This document shows, piece after piece, positions 32,780 through 42,554 of a stretch of DNA of 64,000 nt. Under the pieces are notes generated by a model, which saw nothing but the letters and a program-made list of their open reading frames with translations, made no database searches and was not told where the DNA came from. Each line of letters opens with the position of its first letter. Position 1 is the first letter of the stretch. The DNA is from a bacterium (GTDB lineage Bacteria > Pseudomonadota > Alphaproteobacteria > Acetobacterales > Acetobacteraceae). Position numbers and translations under genes: made by a program. Location: positions 1-64,000 of the forward strand of contig JAMFRO010000069.1 of the NCBI GenBank assembly GCA_026224825.1, read 5' to 3'.

Positions 32780-35700
32780 ATGGCGGTTCAGGGGCATGTC
32801 GACAATATGGAAGGTGCCTATGTGAATGGCTGGGCGATTGCCGTGCCTGACACCGGGAACTGTGCCATTACCGTAACGGATGCCCAGGGCAAGGTGCTGG
32901 CCAAGGGCCGTGCCTCGCGCCACCGGGAAGATCTGACCTCGCTCGGCTATGGCCGCTCCACGCTGGCGTTTCGCGTCGCCGTGCCGCACCAGGCCGGGCA
33001 CCGCCAGCTCTTCGTGCGGGCCAATGGCGAGGAGCTGGGGGGGGCGCCCTTCATCACCGGGCCCGGCCTGTTCGATGGCCAGGCCGAGCTGACCCAGGAC
33101 CGGGTGACTGGCTGGGTGAGCGAGCGTATCGCCGGTTTCGCCGCACCGCTCATCACCATCGTCAATCACATGGGTGTGGAGGTCGGGCGCGGGCAGAGCC
33201 AATTCAGCGCCGACGATGGCGACCCGCTGTTCAGCCCGGCGCGTTTTGCCATCATCCTGGATGATGAGTGCTTCGGCGCCGGGGAGATGCTGCTGACGTT
33301 GCGGGCCAATGGCCAGGGTTTTGCCAGCACCTCGTGCAATCTGGGCCTGGCCGGCAATGTCGAGGTCCTCTCCGCCACGCGCTGCGCCGGCTGGCTGCTC
33401 TCGCCCTCGGCGCCGGCGCGTGTTTTCAATCTGGTTTTTTACCGCAACGGCGTGGTGGCGGGGGAGACGCGCAACGATGTGGCGCGCGAGGATGTACGCC
33501 ATGTGCATACCGATTCCGTCACCCCGGGGTTCGATGTCACCCTGGCGCCCGAGGAGCTGGCGGTAACCGCGCCGGTCTCGCTCAGCGTGCGCTTTGCCGG
33601 TGGTACGCGGGAGCTGTTCGACGGGCCTTATCTGCTCACCAGCCGGGCGGCGGCGGTGAGTGCGGCGCTGCGCGTGGCGCAACTGGCCAATATCGGCCTG
33701 CCGGGCATCGGCCCGGGCGAGCGCGCGGTGCTGAACCAGGCGCTGGCCGATTACCTGGCGCGGGCGCGCATTGCCGAGGATGGGGCGGTGTTCAACCGCC
33801 AGCCCGTGGCTGCAACCACACCGCGTCTCTCGATCATCGTTCCCGTCTATCGCGGGGTGGAAATCACCCATGACTGCATCGCCTCGGTGCTGGCGCATCG
33901 CAATGCGGAGACGGACCAGTTGATCCTCATCAACGATGCCTCACCCGAGCCGATGATGGCGATGATGCTGCTCTCCTGCACCCATCTGCCCAATACGGTG
34001 GTGCTGACCAACCATGAGAACCTCGGCTTCGTGCGCACCGTAAACCGTGGCCTGCGGGTTGCCGCCGGGGCGGATGTGGTGCTGCTGAATTCCGACACCG
34101 TGCTGCATGCGGGCGGGCTGGACGAGTTGCGGCGCGTGGCGGCGGCGCATCCCGAGATCGGCACCGTTACGGCGATCTCGAACAACGCCACCATTTTCTC
34201 TTATCCCAATGCCACCATCCGGCATCAGGTGCTGGACGATATCTCCTGGGCGGAGCTGGCGGCACTGGCGCTGGAGCATAACGCCGGGCTCATCCAGGAT
34301 GTGCCCACCGGGCATGGCTTCTGCATGTTCATCAAGGGCGAGGTGCTGCGCCGGGTCGGCCTGCTGGATGAGGCGTTTGGCCGGGGTTATGGCGAGGAGA
34401 ATGATTTTTGCGCCCGTGCGGCGGTTCTGGGCTACCGCAATGTGGCCGCCGGCGGGGCGCTGGTGGTGCATAAGGAGAGCATCTCCTTTGTTAACGAGCG
34501 GGCCAGCCTGCTGGCCCAGAACCTGCCAAGGCTGAATGCGCTCTACCCGGAATATGTGCCGGTGATCATGCAGTTCGAGCGTGAGGACGGCATGCGCCGG
34601 CTGCGCTGGGCGCTGGACCGGGCGCGCCTCGCCCGCGCCGTGGCGGCGGGGGTGGAATTCGTGCTGGTGGTGAGCAATACGCTCGAAGGCGGCACGGCCA
34701 AGGCGGTGAAGGATATCGAGAAACACATCGGCTATGGCGGCGCGAAAGTGCTGACCCTGTCCGTGAGCGATACCGGGTTGGTGGAGCTGAGCGGCGATGA
34801 ACCGCTGCTGCTGGCGGGCTTCAGCCTGAAGGAGACGGCGGAGCTGTTCGCCGTGCTGGATGCGGCGGCACCCAAACGCGTGATGGTGCATCAACTGCTG
34901 GGCTTCCCGGCGGCGTTCGTCACCGCCTTCGGCCCCTGGCTGGAAGGGCGGCAGAGCACATTCTGGGCGCATGATTTCTACGCCCTCTGCCCGCGCGTGA
35001 CGATGATCGACGCCATCGGCCGCTTCTGTGGCGGGGCGGATGCCGCTACCTGCGGCCGCTGCGTGGCGATGGAGGGGGCGCATGAATCCTCGCGCCTGAC
35101 CGAGCTGGCGCCGGTGGAGCACCGCGCCTTGTTCGCCGGGCTGCTGGACAAATTCAGCCATGTGGTTGCCCCTTCGGCCAATGCGAGCGCCTATCTTGCC
35201 CGGATTTACCCCCATGCCAGATGGGAGGTGCTGCCGCATCCCGAGCCGGACCACGGCATTGCCGCCCAGGCGCGGGAGGGGGATGATCATGAGATCGTCA
35301 TGCTCGGTGCCATCGGCGGGCATAAGGGCTCGCATACGCTGCTGGACATCGCCCGGCGTGCCCGGCTCACCCACCCGCATTTGAGCTTCCGCATCATCGG
35401 CTACACCAATATCGACAAGGCGTTGCGGGCGATCGGCAATGTGACGATCACCGGCAAGTACACGCCCGAAGAGCTGCCGGCGCTGCTGGCCGCGACCACC
35501 GGGCGGCTGGCTTTGTTCCTGCCGGGCTGGCCGGAGACCTATTCCTACACGCTCTCGGAGCTGGTGAAGCATGGGTTTATCCCGATGGTGCCGGATATCG
35601 GGGCGCCGGCGGACCGGGTGCGCGAGGCCAAATTCGGCGTGGTGTTCCCCTTCCCGGCCTCGCCTGAGGCGGTGCTGGGCACGATAGACGATATCGCCAC

Positions 35701-35854
35701 CGGCCGGGTGAGGCCCGTGGCCAGGGGGGCGGTGCCGGGGCGGTTCTTCTCCAGCGCCACAGTGCTGGCCCGGCTGCAGGAGGTGACCGGCACCGCGCAA
35801 CCAAGCGCGCAAAAGGCAGCGGGGCTGGTAACCGCCTCCGCAGATGCTACGTAA
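32780..35854 (+). CDS. Large bifunctional glycosyltransferase (GT2 plus GT4-like)
   Basis: 1024 aa. Residues 1-330 form a beta-rich N-terminal region with no family I recognise. A GT-A (GT2) domain begins near residue 348 (RLSIIVPVYRGVEITHDCIA), with nucleotide-binding LLNSDTVL in the DXD position near 436 and FGRGYGEENDFCARA near 535. A segment near 745-760 has four Cys (FCGGADAATCGRC). A GT-B-like GT4 end starts near 836 (VMLGAIGGHKGSHTLLDIAR) and includes LPGWPETYSYTLSELVKHGF. Two transferases in one chain suggest polymer or O-antigen synthesis at the inner membrane. Start ATG 32780; SD weak. Confidence 0.88.
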   Translation: MAVQGHVDNMEGAYVNGWAIAVPDTGNCAITVTDAQGKVLAKGRASRHREDLTSLGYGRSTLAFRVAVPHQAGHRQLFVRANGEELGGAPFITGPGLFDGQAELTQDRVTGWVSERIAGFAAPLITIVNHMGVEVGRGQSQFSADDGDPLFSPARFAIILDDECFGAGEMLLTLRANGQGFASTSCNLGLAGNVEVLSATRCAGWLLSPSAPARVFNLVFYRNGVVAGETRNDVAREDVRHVHTDSVTPGFDVTLAPEELAVTAPVSLSVRFAGGTRELFDGPYLLTSRAAAVSAALRVAQLANIGLPGIGPGERAVLNQALADYLARARIAEDGAVFNRQPVAATTPRLSIIVPVYRGVEITHDCIASVLAHRNAETDQLILINDASPEPMMAMMLLSCTHLPNTVVLTNHENLGFVRTVNRGLRVAAGADVVLLNSDTVLHAGGLDELRRVAAAHPEIGTVTAISNNATIFSYPNATIRHQVLDDISWAELAALALEHNAGLIQDVPTGHGFCMFIKGEVLRRVGLLDEAFGRGYGEENDFCARAAVLGYRNVAAGGALVVHKESISFVNERASLLAQNLPRLNALYPEYVPVIMQFEREDGMRRLRWALDRARLARAVAAGVEFVLVVSNTLEGGTAKAVKDIEKHIGYGGAKVLTLSVSDTGLVELSGDEPLLLAGFSLKETAELFAVLDAAAPKRVMVHQLLGFPAAFVTAFGPWLEGRQSTFWAHDFYALCPRVTMIDAIGRFCGGADAATCGRCVAMEGAHESSRLTELAPVEHRALFAGLLDKFSHVVAPSANASAYLARIYPHARWEVLPHPEPDHGIAAQAREGDDHEIVMLGAIGGHKGSHTLLDIARRARLTHPHLSFRIIGYTNIDKALRAIGNVTITGKYTPEELPALLAATTGRLALFLPGWPETYSYTLSELVKHGFIPMVPDIGAPADRVREAKFGVVFPFPASPEAVLGTIDDIATGRVRPVARGAVPGRFFSSATVLARLQEVTGTAQPSAQKAAGLVTASADAT

Positions 35855-35878
35855 TCCCAGAGACATCTGGGGTTAAGC

Positions 35879-37249
35879 ATGGACTTCGATCTGTTTGTGA
35901 TTGGCGGCGGCTCCGCCGGGGTACGTTGCGCGCGGATAGCGGCCGGGCATGGCGCGCGCGTGGGTGTGGCGGAGGACCGTTTCTGGGGCGGCACCTGCGT
36001 TAACATCGGCTGCGTGCCGAAGAAGTTCCTGGTGATGGCCGCGGAATACGGCGGGCTGGTGCAGGACGCGCGCGGCTTTGGCTGGGACGCGGCCACCGGC
36101 GCGCATGACTGGCCCGCGCTGATCGCCGCCAAGGATAAGGAGATTTCCCGGCTCAACGGCATCTACCGCCGCCTGCTCGACCAGGCAGGTGCTAAAATTT
36201 TCGATGCGCGGGCCAAATTCATCGATGCGCATACGCTCGATGTCGGCGGCGCGCGCGTCACGGCCGAGCGGATCGTCATCGCCACCGGCGGGCACCCCAC
36301 GGGGCTGGACATTCCCGGTGCCGAGCATGCGATCATCTCCGATGATGCGTTTTACCTGCCGGCGTTCCCCAGGCGCGTGGCGATTGTCGGCGGCGGCTAT
36401 ATCGCCGTGGAATTCGCCGGTATTTTCGCGGGGCTGGGCGCGGAAACCCATCTCATCTACCGCCAGCCCCTGCCTTTGCGCGGGTTTGACGGGGATGTGC
36501 GCAATGCTTTGGCCGAGGCGCTGACGGACAATGGGATTGTGCTCCATCCCGACACGCTGCCTTCCTCCATCAGCCTGACCGAAACCGGTAAAGCCCTGGC
36601 GTTGAGCGACCGCACGTTGCTGGATGTGGATCTGGTGTTCTTCGCCACCGGCCGGGCCGCCAATACCAAGGGGCTGGGGCTGGAGGCTGCCGGTGTAAAA
36701 CTGGGGAGCAAGGGCGAGGTGCTGGTGGACGAGGCTTTCGCCACCTCCGTGCCGCATATTTATGCGCTGGGCGATGTGACGGACCGGCTCAACCTGACCC
36801 CCGTGGCCACGGCGGAGGGCCATGCGCTGGCCGATACCTTGTTCGGCAACAAACCGCGCAAGGTGAATTTGAACAATGTTCCAACCGCCGTGTTCTCCAT
36901 TCCGCCGCTTGCCACGGTGGGGCTGACGGAGGAGGAGGCCGCGCGGAAGGGCCCGGTGAAGGTTTTCGTGACCAAATTCACGCCCATGCGCCACCAGCTC
37001 TCCGGCCGCACCACGCGCAAGACGCTGATGAAACTGGTGGTGGATGAGGCGACGGATAAGGTTCTCGGCGCGCATATTCTGGGCGAGGACGCGCCTGAGA
37101 TGATGCAGGGCATCGCCGTTGCCATCACCGCCGGGGCCACGAAAGCGGATTTCGATGCCACCATCGGCATCCACCCCACCGCGGCGGAGGAGTTTGTGAC
37201 GTTGCGGACACAGACCAGGGTTGCCGGACCCGGCACTGGCAGCGTGTAG
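35879..37249 (+). CDS. gor: Glutathione-disulfide reductase
   Basis: 456-aa FAD flavoprotein that reduces GSSG with NADPH. FAD-binding VIGGGSAGVRCARIAAGHGA at residues 7-26; redox-active disulfide GGTCVNIGCVPKK near 38-50; NADP site IVGGGYIAVEFAGIFAGLGA near 170; C-terminal IGIHPTAAEEFVT supplies the His-Glu acid-base pair from the partner subunit. It starts 24 nt after the glycosyltransferase. With gshB later in block B it supports a glutathione-based thiol system. Mercuric and dihydrolipoamide reductases are excluded by the C-terminal pattern. Confidence 0.93.
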   Translation: MDFDLFVIGGGSAGVRCARIAAGHGARVGVAEDRFWGGTCVNIGCVPKKFLVMAAEYGGLVQDARGFGWDAATGAHDWPALIAAKDKEISRLNGIYRRLLDQAGAKIFDARAKFIDAHTLDVGGARVTAERIVIATGGHPTGLDIPGAEHAIISDDAFYLPAFPRRVAIVGGGYIAVEFAGIFAGLGAETHLIYRQPLPLRGFDGDVRNALAEALTDNGIVLHPDTLPSSISLTETGKALALSDRTLLDVDLVFFATGRAANTKGLGLEAAGVKLGSKGEVLVDEAFATSVPHIYALGDVTDRLNLTPVATAEGHALADTLFGNKPRKVNLNNVPTAVFSIPPLATVGLTEEEAARKGPVKVFVTKFTPMRHQLSGRTTRKTLMKLVVDEATDKVLGAHILGEDAPEMMQGIAVAITAGATKADFDATIGIHPTAAEEFVTLRTQTRVAGPGTGSV

Positions 37250-37293
37250 CCGGAGCCCGCATTTATTGACTATAAGGGCCGGAGACTTCGCCC

Positions 37294-37323
37294 CTGACGC
37301 GCCAGAGGCGTGCTGCGCACGAC
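37294..37323. repeat. Partial copy of the dispersed palindromic element
   Basis: This 30-bp stretch matches 24 of 30 positions of the reverse complement of 57137-57166 inside the large inverted element after gshB; GAGGCGTGCT and CGCACGAC are exact. It lies directly before the SD of the DAHP synthase gene, so it is probably in its leader RNA. Confidence 0.5.
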
Positions 37324-37332
37324 GGAGAGACC

Positions 37333-38724
37333 ATGGACACGATCATCCCAGCCGCTTTAGGCAATGGCTGGACCCCGACGAGCTGGCGCGATTGCCCGAT
37401 CAGGCAGGTGCCGAGCTACCCAGACCCGGACCGGCTGGCCGCCATGGAAGCCCGGCTGAGCCGCTTTCCGCCGCTGGTGTTTGCGGGTGAGGCGCGCAAT
37501 TTGCAGGCGCAACTGGCCCGCGCCTCCAAGGGCGAGGCCTTTGTGCTGCAGGGCGGCGATTGCGCCGAGAGCTTTGGCGATTTCACGGCCAACGTCATCC
37601 GCGACACCTTCCGCGTGCTGCTGCAGATGGCGGTGGTGCTGACCTATGGCGGCGCGCTGCCGGTGGTAAAACTCGGCCGCATGGCAGGCCAGTTCGCCAA
37701 GCCGCGCTCCTCCGATAACGAGACGCTGGACGGGGTCACACTCCCCAGCTATCGCGGCGACATCATCAACGGCCCGGAATTCTCGGCCGAGGCGCGCATC
37801 CCCGACCCCACCCGCATGGAGTTCGGCTATTTCCAATCCGCCGGCACGCTCAACCTGCTGCGCGCCTTCGCCACGGGCGGCTATGCGGATCTGCACCGGG
37901 TGCACCGCTGGAATCTGGATTTCGTGAAAAGCTCGCCGCTGGCGGCGCGCTACCAGGATCTCTCCACGCGCATCGACGAGACCCTGCGCTTCATGGCCGC
38001 CTGCGGGCTGGACAGCGGCACCACGCCGCAAATCCGCGAGACGGAGTTTTACACCAGCCATGAGGCGCTGCTGCTGCCCTATGAGCAGGCGCTCACCCGT
38101 GAGGATTCCACCAGCGGCGATTTCTACGCCTGCTCGGCGCATTTCCTGTGGATCGGTGACCGCACCCGCCAGCTCGACGGCGCGCATGTGGAGTTTATGC
38201 GGGGGATTAAAAACCCCATCGGCATGAAGGTCGGCCCCACCATGGAGGTGGACGATCTGCTGCGCATAATGGACGTGCTGGACCCCGAGAATGAGCCGGG
38301 GCGGTTGACGCTGATCGCCCGCATGGGCGCCGGGAAAGTGGCGGAGAAGCTGCCGGCTTTGCTGCGTGCCGTGAAGCGCGCGGGGCGGACCCCGGTATGG
38401 CTGTGCGATGCCATGCATGGCAACGGCATCACCACCGCCGCCAAAATCAAAACCCGCCGCTTCGATGACGTCGTCGCCGAATTGCGCGGCTTCTTCGACG
38501 CGCATGAGGCCGAGGGCACGGTTGCCGGGGGCGCGCATCTGGAGATGACCGGGCAGAATGTGACCGAATGCGTCGGCGGCGCGCGCGGGCTCTCCGAGGA
38601 TGATCTGGGTGCCCGCTACGAGACCTTCTGCGACCCACGCCTCAACGCCGAGCAATCGCTGGAGGTCGCGTTCTACCTCGCCGAGGAGCTGAAAGCCCGC
38701 CGCGCCTTGCGAGCCGAAGCGTGA
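37333..38724 (+). CDS. aroG: Class II 3-deoxy-7-phosphoheptulonate synthase
   Basis: 463 aa. The first shikimate-pathway step, condensing PEP with erythrose 4-phosphate. The class II (plant/Mycobacterium) signature is present: [15 protein letters not shown] near residue 70, [14 protein letters not shown] near 116, [20 protein letters not shown] near 278, and [12 protein letters not shown] near 357 with metal-binding residues. GGAGAGACC precedes ATG 37333. The next gene starts inside its stop (GTGA). Confidence 0.94.
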   Translation: MDTIIPAALGNGWTPTSWRDCPIRQVPSYPDPDRLAAMEARLSRFPPLVFAGEARNLQAQLARASKGEAFVLQGGDCAESFGDFTANVIRDTFRVLLQMAVVLTYGGALPVVKLGRMAGQFAKPRSSDNETLDGVTLPSYRGDIINGPEFSAEARIPDPTRMEFGYFQSAGTLNLLRAFATGGYADLHRVHRWNLDFVKSSPLAARYQDLSTRIDETLRFMAACGLDSGTTPQIRETEFYTSHEALLLPYEQALTREDSTSGDFYACSAHFLWIGDRTRQLDGAHVEFMRGIKNPIGMKVGPTMEVDDLLRIMDVLDPENEPGRLTLIARMGAGKVAEKLPALLRAVKRAGRTPVWLCDAMHGNGITTAAKIKTRRFDDVVAELRGFFDAHEAEGTVAGGAHLEMTGQNVTECVGGARGLSEDDLGARYETFCDPRLNAEQSLEVAFYLAEELKARRALRAEA

Positions 38725-39857
38725 CGCCCACGCCGCTCGGTGATGCCGATATAGCGGCGCGTACCGACACGTATTTCAACCGCACCCGCGCCATTGTCGA
38801 AACATTCGGCGATGCGCGGGTGACCTACGCCATCTTCCTCCGCCGCCCTGTGGTGTCCGCGCCCGGGTTGCTGGTGGAATGGCTGCAGGCCGTGGCGCGG
38901 GAGCGGGGGCAGGTGTTCGATATCGAGTTGCTGCACCCCGAGGGCGACTGGGTGGGGGCGGGCGAGCCGTTGGTGTATGTCACCGGCTCCTTCGCGGCAC
39001 TGGCGGATTTGGAAACGCTGGCGCTGCAGAAAATAGGTGCGGCCTGTGTGGCGGCACACAACGCCTACCAGATGTGCGCCGCTCTCCCCAAAGCCGCCTT
39101 CCTCGCCATGGATGCCCGCCACTGCGCCGGTGCCGAAATGCAGGAGATCATGGCCTACGCCGCCGCCGTCGGCTCCCGCGCCGCCCAGAAGGAAGGCGCG
39201 CGCGGCTTCATCGGCAACGCCAACGACTGGACCGCGCATTATTTCGGCGCCCCCGTGGGCTACGGCACCATGCCCCACGCCCTCATCGGCTACGCCGGCT
39301 CCACTTTGCGCGCGGCCGAGATGTTCGTGGAACGCTTCCCGCATGACGACCTAACCGTGCTGGTGGATTATTTCGGCCGCGAGGTGACGGACGCGCTGGA
39401 AGTCTGCACCCGTTTTGCGGACATGGCCGCCGCCGGCCGCCTCGCCGTGCGGCTGGACACCCACGGCGGCCGCTTCCTCGAAGGCCTCGACCCGCAGGAA
39501 AGCTACGCCGTGCTGGAACGCCGCGTACCAGGCGCGCTCCGCCGCTACCGCAGCCAGGCCGAACTGCGCTATCTCATCGGCACCGGCGTCTCCGCCGCCG
39601 CCATCTGGCGCATGCGCGAAGCCCTGGACGAAGCCGATTTCCCCGCCGTCCGCATCGTGGCTTCGTCGGGCTTCGGCGTGGAAAAATGCTCCGTCATGGC
39701 CGACGCCAAAGCCCCCATAGACGTCGTGGGAACGGGGAGTTTTATTCCCGAAAGCTGGAGCGAAACCTACGCCACGGCGGACATCATCGCCTATGACGGC
39801 AAGCCCATGGTAAAAATCGGCCGCGAATTTTTGCTCCGCAATGCTGGAAAAGTATAA
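38721..39857 (+). CDS. pncB: Nicotinate phosphoribosyltransferase
   Basis: 378 aa. NAD salvage: nicotinate plus PRPP to nicotinate mononucleotide. Family features: [20 protein letters not shown]-like start, [29 protein letters not shown] near 132, [14 protein letters not shown] near 213, and [13 protein letters not shown] start overlaps the aroG stop as GTGA. NAD synthetase follows two genes later, so the locus links salvage to the last NAD step. It is a shorter form than E. coli PncB. Confidence 0.85.
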   Translation: MTPTPLGDADIAARTDTYFNRTRAIVETFGDARVTYAIFLRRPVVSAPGLLVEWLQAVARERGQVFDIELLHPEGDWVGAGEPLVYVTGSFAALADLETLALQKIGAACVAAHNAYQMCAALPKAAFLAMDARHCAGAEMQEIMAYAAAVGSRAAQKEGARGFIGNANDWTAHYFGAPVGYGTMPHALIGYAGSTLRAAEMFVERFPHDDLTVLVDYFGREVTDALEVCTRFADMAAAGRLAVRLDTHGGRFLEGLDPQESYAVLERRVPGALRRYRSQAELRYLIGTGVSAAAIWRMREALDEADFPAVRIVASSGFGVEKCSVMADAKAPIDVVGTGSFIPESWSETYATADIIAYDGKPMVKIGREFLLRNAGKV

Positions 39858-40014
39858 AAAGGCCAGGGCTCTGCCCTGGACCCGCTGGGGCCATCACGCC
39901 GGAGGCGTGCCGATCCAACTAACCGGCGGCCCTTTGGGCCGACGGCCCCAAACCCCCATTACTTGGGGCACCGGCCCATCCACCGTCATGCCCGCGAATG
40001 CGGGCATCTACGCC
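39855..40014. repeat. Cluster of dispersed palindromic repeats
   Basis: CCAGGGC-TCT-GCCCTGG at 39863-39879 follows TAAAAAGG and repeats the edge of the element at 57090-57364. CACGCC-GGA-GGCGTG at 39896-39910 is the same inner palindrome in the other orientation. At 39983-40008 a second family appears, matching 46153-46178 with compensating stem changes (ATGCCCGC with GCGGGCAT). The first hairpin may also terminate pncB. Confidence 0.6.
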
Positions 40015-40060
40015 TTTTGTTCCAATGCCCGGTAGCGCACTTCCGAAAAAACGGAGGCCC

Positions 40061-40447
40061 ATGACCATCATCATCGGTCTGCTGCTGATGGTTGCCGTCG
40101 TCGTTGCTCCAATCGTCTTTGCGCCACATATCGGGGGCGTGACCTTTTACCCTGGACCGCAAAATAACGCTGCCGAAAACAGGGCAATTGCGTCTGTCCT
40201 GGCGATACTTCAGTCGTACATCGACGCCCTATTGCTCCTCCCCATTGCTGCCCTCGTCTGGTTTCGCTTTGGCTGGGCGCGGTACGTGTTCGCCGTGCTA
40301 GTCCTGCTCAGCATCGCCGAAAATGCGGTGGCGCTGGATCTCTTCCATCCCGAAGAGCTTGCACTCGCTCTCGCCTCCCTCCTATCTGCCGGGCTGCTGT
40401 TTGCGCCCAGTTCAAATCTTTGGCTCAAAGACAAGCAGAATGACTGA
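40061..40447 (+). CDS. Small inner-membrane protein
   Basis: 128 aa with about four hydrophobic segments: IIIGLLLMVAVVVAPIVFA, a middle pair around YIDALLLLPIAALVWFRFGW and YVFAVLVLLSIAENAVAL, and ALALASLLSAGLLFAPSS. Start 40061 is fixed by CGGAGGCCC. The stop overlaps the nadE start by 8 bp, so expression is probably coupled. Family not recognised. Confidence 0.65.
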   Translation: MTIIIGLLLMVAVVVAPIVFAPHIGGVTFYPGPQNNAAENRAIASVLAILQSYIDALLLLPIAALVWFRFGWARYVFAVLVLLSIAENAVALDLFHPEELALALASLLSAGLLFAPSSNLWLKDKQND

Positions 40448-42104
40448 CAAAATCCGCATCGCCATCGCCCAGATCAACCTGCATCTCGGCGCCATCGACA
40501 AAAACGTCGCCGCCATCCGCGCGGCCCGGGCAGAAGCCGCGCGCCTCGGCGCCGACCTAGTCGTAACCCCCGAACTCTCCATCTCAGGCTACCCGCCCGA
40601 AGACCTGGTATTAAAACCAGCCTTCGTCGCCGCCTGCGAGGCCGCGGCCGAAGCCTTGGCACAGGACACAGCAGACGGCGGCCCCGGCCTCATCATCGGC
40701 ACCCCTTGGCGCGACGGCGCCAACCTCTACAACGCCGCCTTCCTGCTCGAAGGCGGCAAAATAACCGCCCGCCGCGCCAAGGTGGAACTGCCCAATTACG
40801 GCGTATTTGACGAAAAGCGCGTGTTCAACGCCGGCCCATGCCCCGGCCCCGTCCCCTTCCGTGGCTTCCGCATCGGGCTGATGATTTGCGAAGATTGGTG
40901 GCTTCCCACCGTCTCCGAAACCCTGGCCGAAACCGGCGCGGAAATCCTCCTCTCCATCAATGGCTCCCCCTTCGAGGACGGCAAACAAACCCGCCGCGTC
41001 ACCCTCGCCGTCGAGCGCGTGGTCGAAACCGGCCTGCCCTACGTCTTCGCCGCCATGGTGTGCGGTCAGGATGAAATCGTCTTCGACGGCGCCTCCTTCA
41101 TCCTCAATGCCGACCGCACATTGGCCGTACAACTCCCGCATTTCGCCGAATCCATAACCCTCACCACATGGACCCGCACCGAAAAAGGCTTGCGTTGCAC
41201 CCCGCAAAAACTCACCCCCGAGCCGGACCGGCTGGAGCTGATCTACCAGGCGATGATGTGGGGCCTGCGCGACTACGTGAACAAAAACGGCTTCCCCGGC
41301 GTGGTCCTCGGCCTCTCCGGCGGCATCGATTCCGCCATTTCCGCCGCCGTGGCCGCTGATGCTCTGGGCCCGGAGCGCGTGCGCGCGGTGATGCTGCCCA
41401 GCCCCTATACCTCCACCGACTCCCTGGAAGATGCCGCCGCCTGTGCCGAGATGCTGGGCATCCCCTACGAGACCATCCCCATCTCCGGTGCCATGGCAGC
41501 CTTCGAATCCGCCCTCGGCCCCGCTTTTGCCGAGTCCCAGGCGGACATCACGGAAGAAAACATCCAGTCCCGTTCGCGCGGCCTCATCCTCATGGCTTTG
41601 TCCAACAAATTCGGCCCGATGCTGCTCACCACCGGCAATAAATCCGAGATGTCGGTAGGCTACGCCACCCTCTATGGCGACATGTGCGGCGGCTACTCGG
41701 TGTTGAAAGACATCTACAAAATGACGGTGTTCGCGCTTTCGAGCTGGCGCAACGCCCACCACCCGGCCGGTGCCCTCACAAAACCCGGCCCGGCCATGCC
41801 CGAGCGCATCATCACCAAACCACCCAGCGCGGAACTGCGCCCCAACCAGACGGACCAGGACTCGCTGCCCCCCTACGAGGTGCTGGACGCCATCCTCGCC
41901 CATCTCATCGAAGGCGAAAAATCCCCGGATGAGATCGTAGCAGCCGGCTTCGACCGCCCCACCGTACTGCGCGTGCAAAAACTGCTGGACAGGGCGGAGT
42001 ACAAACGCCGCCAGGCCCCGCCGGGGGTGAAAATCACGTCGCGGGCGTTTGGGCGGGATCGGCGCTACCCGCTCACCAACGGGTTTACGGCGTTGTTAAA
42101 ATAG
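40440..42104 (+). CDS. nadE: Glutamine-dependent NAD+ synthetase
   Basis: 554 aa. An N-terminal nitrilase-fold glutaminase has the Glu-Lys-Cys triad in TPELSISGYPPEDL (about residue 43), KVELPNYGVFDEKR (about 110) and MICEDWWLP (about 148). The C-terminal ATP-pyrophosphatase domain has GLSGGIDSAISAAVAADALG near 292 and TTGNKSEMSVGYATLYGDMC near 400. It converts deamido-NAD to NAD using glutamine. ATG 40440 overlaps the previous gene; the longer upstream frame belongs to another reading. It shares a locus with pncB. Confidence 0.94.
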   Translation: MTDKIRIAIAQINLHLGAIDKNVAAIRAARAEAARLGADLVVTPELSISGYPPEDLVLKPAFVAACEAAAEALAQDTADGGPGLIIGTPWRDGANLYNAAFLLEGGKITARRAKVELPNYGVFDEKRVFNAGPCPGPVPFRGFRIGLMICEDWWLPTVSETLAETGAEILLSINGSPFEDGKQTRRVTLAVERVVETGLPYVFAAMVCGQDEIVFDGASFILNADRTLAVQLPHFAESITLTTWTRTEKGLRCTPQKLTPEPDRLELIYQAMMWGLRDYVNKNGFPGVVLGLSGGIDSAISAAVAADALGPERVRAVMLPSPYTSTDSLEDAAACAEMLGIPYETIPISGAMAAFESALGPAFAESQADITEENIQSRSRGLILMALSNKFGPMLLTTGNKSEMSVGYATLYGDMCGGYSVLKDIYKMTVFALSSWRNAHHPAGALTKPGPAMPERIITKPPSAELRPNQTDQDSLPPYEVLDAILAHLIEGEKSPDEIVAAGFDRPTVLRVQKLLDRAEYKRRQAPPGVKITSRAFGRDRRYPLTNGFTALLK

Positions 42105-42106
42105 CC

Positions 42107-42415
42107 ATGTATCCTCTGTCTAATTCCGACAAGAGCAGTTGGACGCAATGGCATTGGGCGATGCGAGACCTTCTGAATGTAGAATGGGACCCGCTCGGTG
42201 TTGCGATTCCAGGCGGTGTTGACGATGAATACGACAGCTATGTCAATGGTATAGCCGTTTTAATGAAAGCGCGCGGGACTGACTTTCAGAGCGAATTGAT
42301 GGCCTATCTAACTTATGTAGAAACCGAACGGATGGGCATAGGGCCGAGTGATTCGCGCCATGACCGCCTGCGGGGTGTGGTTCCAAAACTCATGGGGCTC
42401 GGCGCGCCGCCATAG
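42107..42415 (+). CDS. Small conserved hypothetical protein
   Basis: 102 aa, soluble, acidic. The core WDPLGVAIPGGVDDEYDSYV and YLTYVETERMGIG pattern recurs in a small family of unknown function in many proteobacteria (DUF1871-like resemblance, uncertain). It starts 2 nt after nadE, so it is probably translated from the same mRNA. Base composition here is lower in G+C than in its neighbours, hinting at a more recent arrival. Confidence 0.65.
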   Translation: MYPLSNSDKSSWTQWHWAMRDLLNVEWDPLGVAIPGGVDDEYDSYVNGIAVLMKARGTDFQSELMAYLTYVETERMGIGPSDSRHDRLRGVVPKLMGLGAPP

Positions 42416-42554
42416 CAGCCATTCGCCAAGCAAAAAATCACGGTTTTCCTCTCGCCTTTTGTGGCGGATAGGGTATTACACCCGTTGGCCCCGGTTTATC
42501 CGGGGTGTTTTGTCGGGCGCGGCCCGGATCGAATGTTTGGAGCGAGTGTAGACT

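Noticed and set aside
40611-41978. 455-aa minus-strand frame inside nadE
   Set aside because: Complete nadE motifs on the other strand explain the DNA; the frame is a codon-bias artefact.
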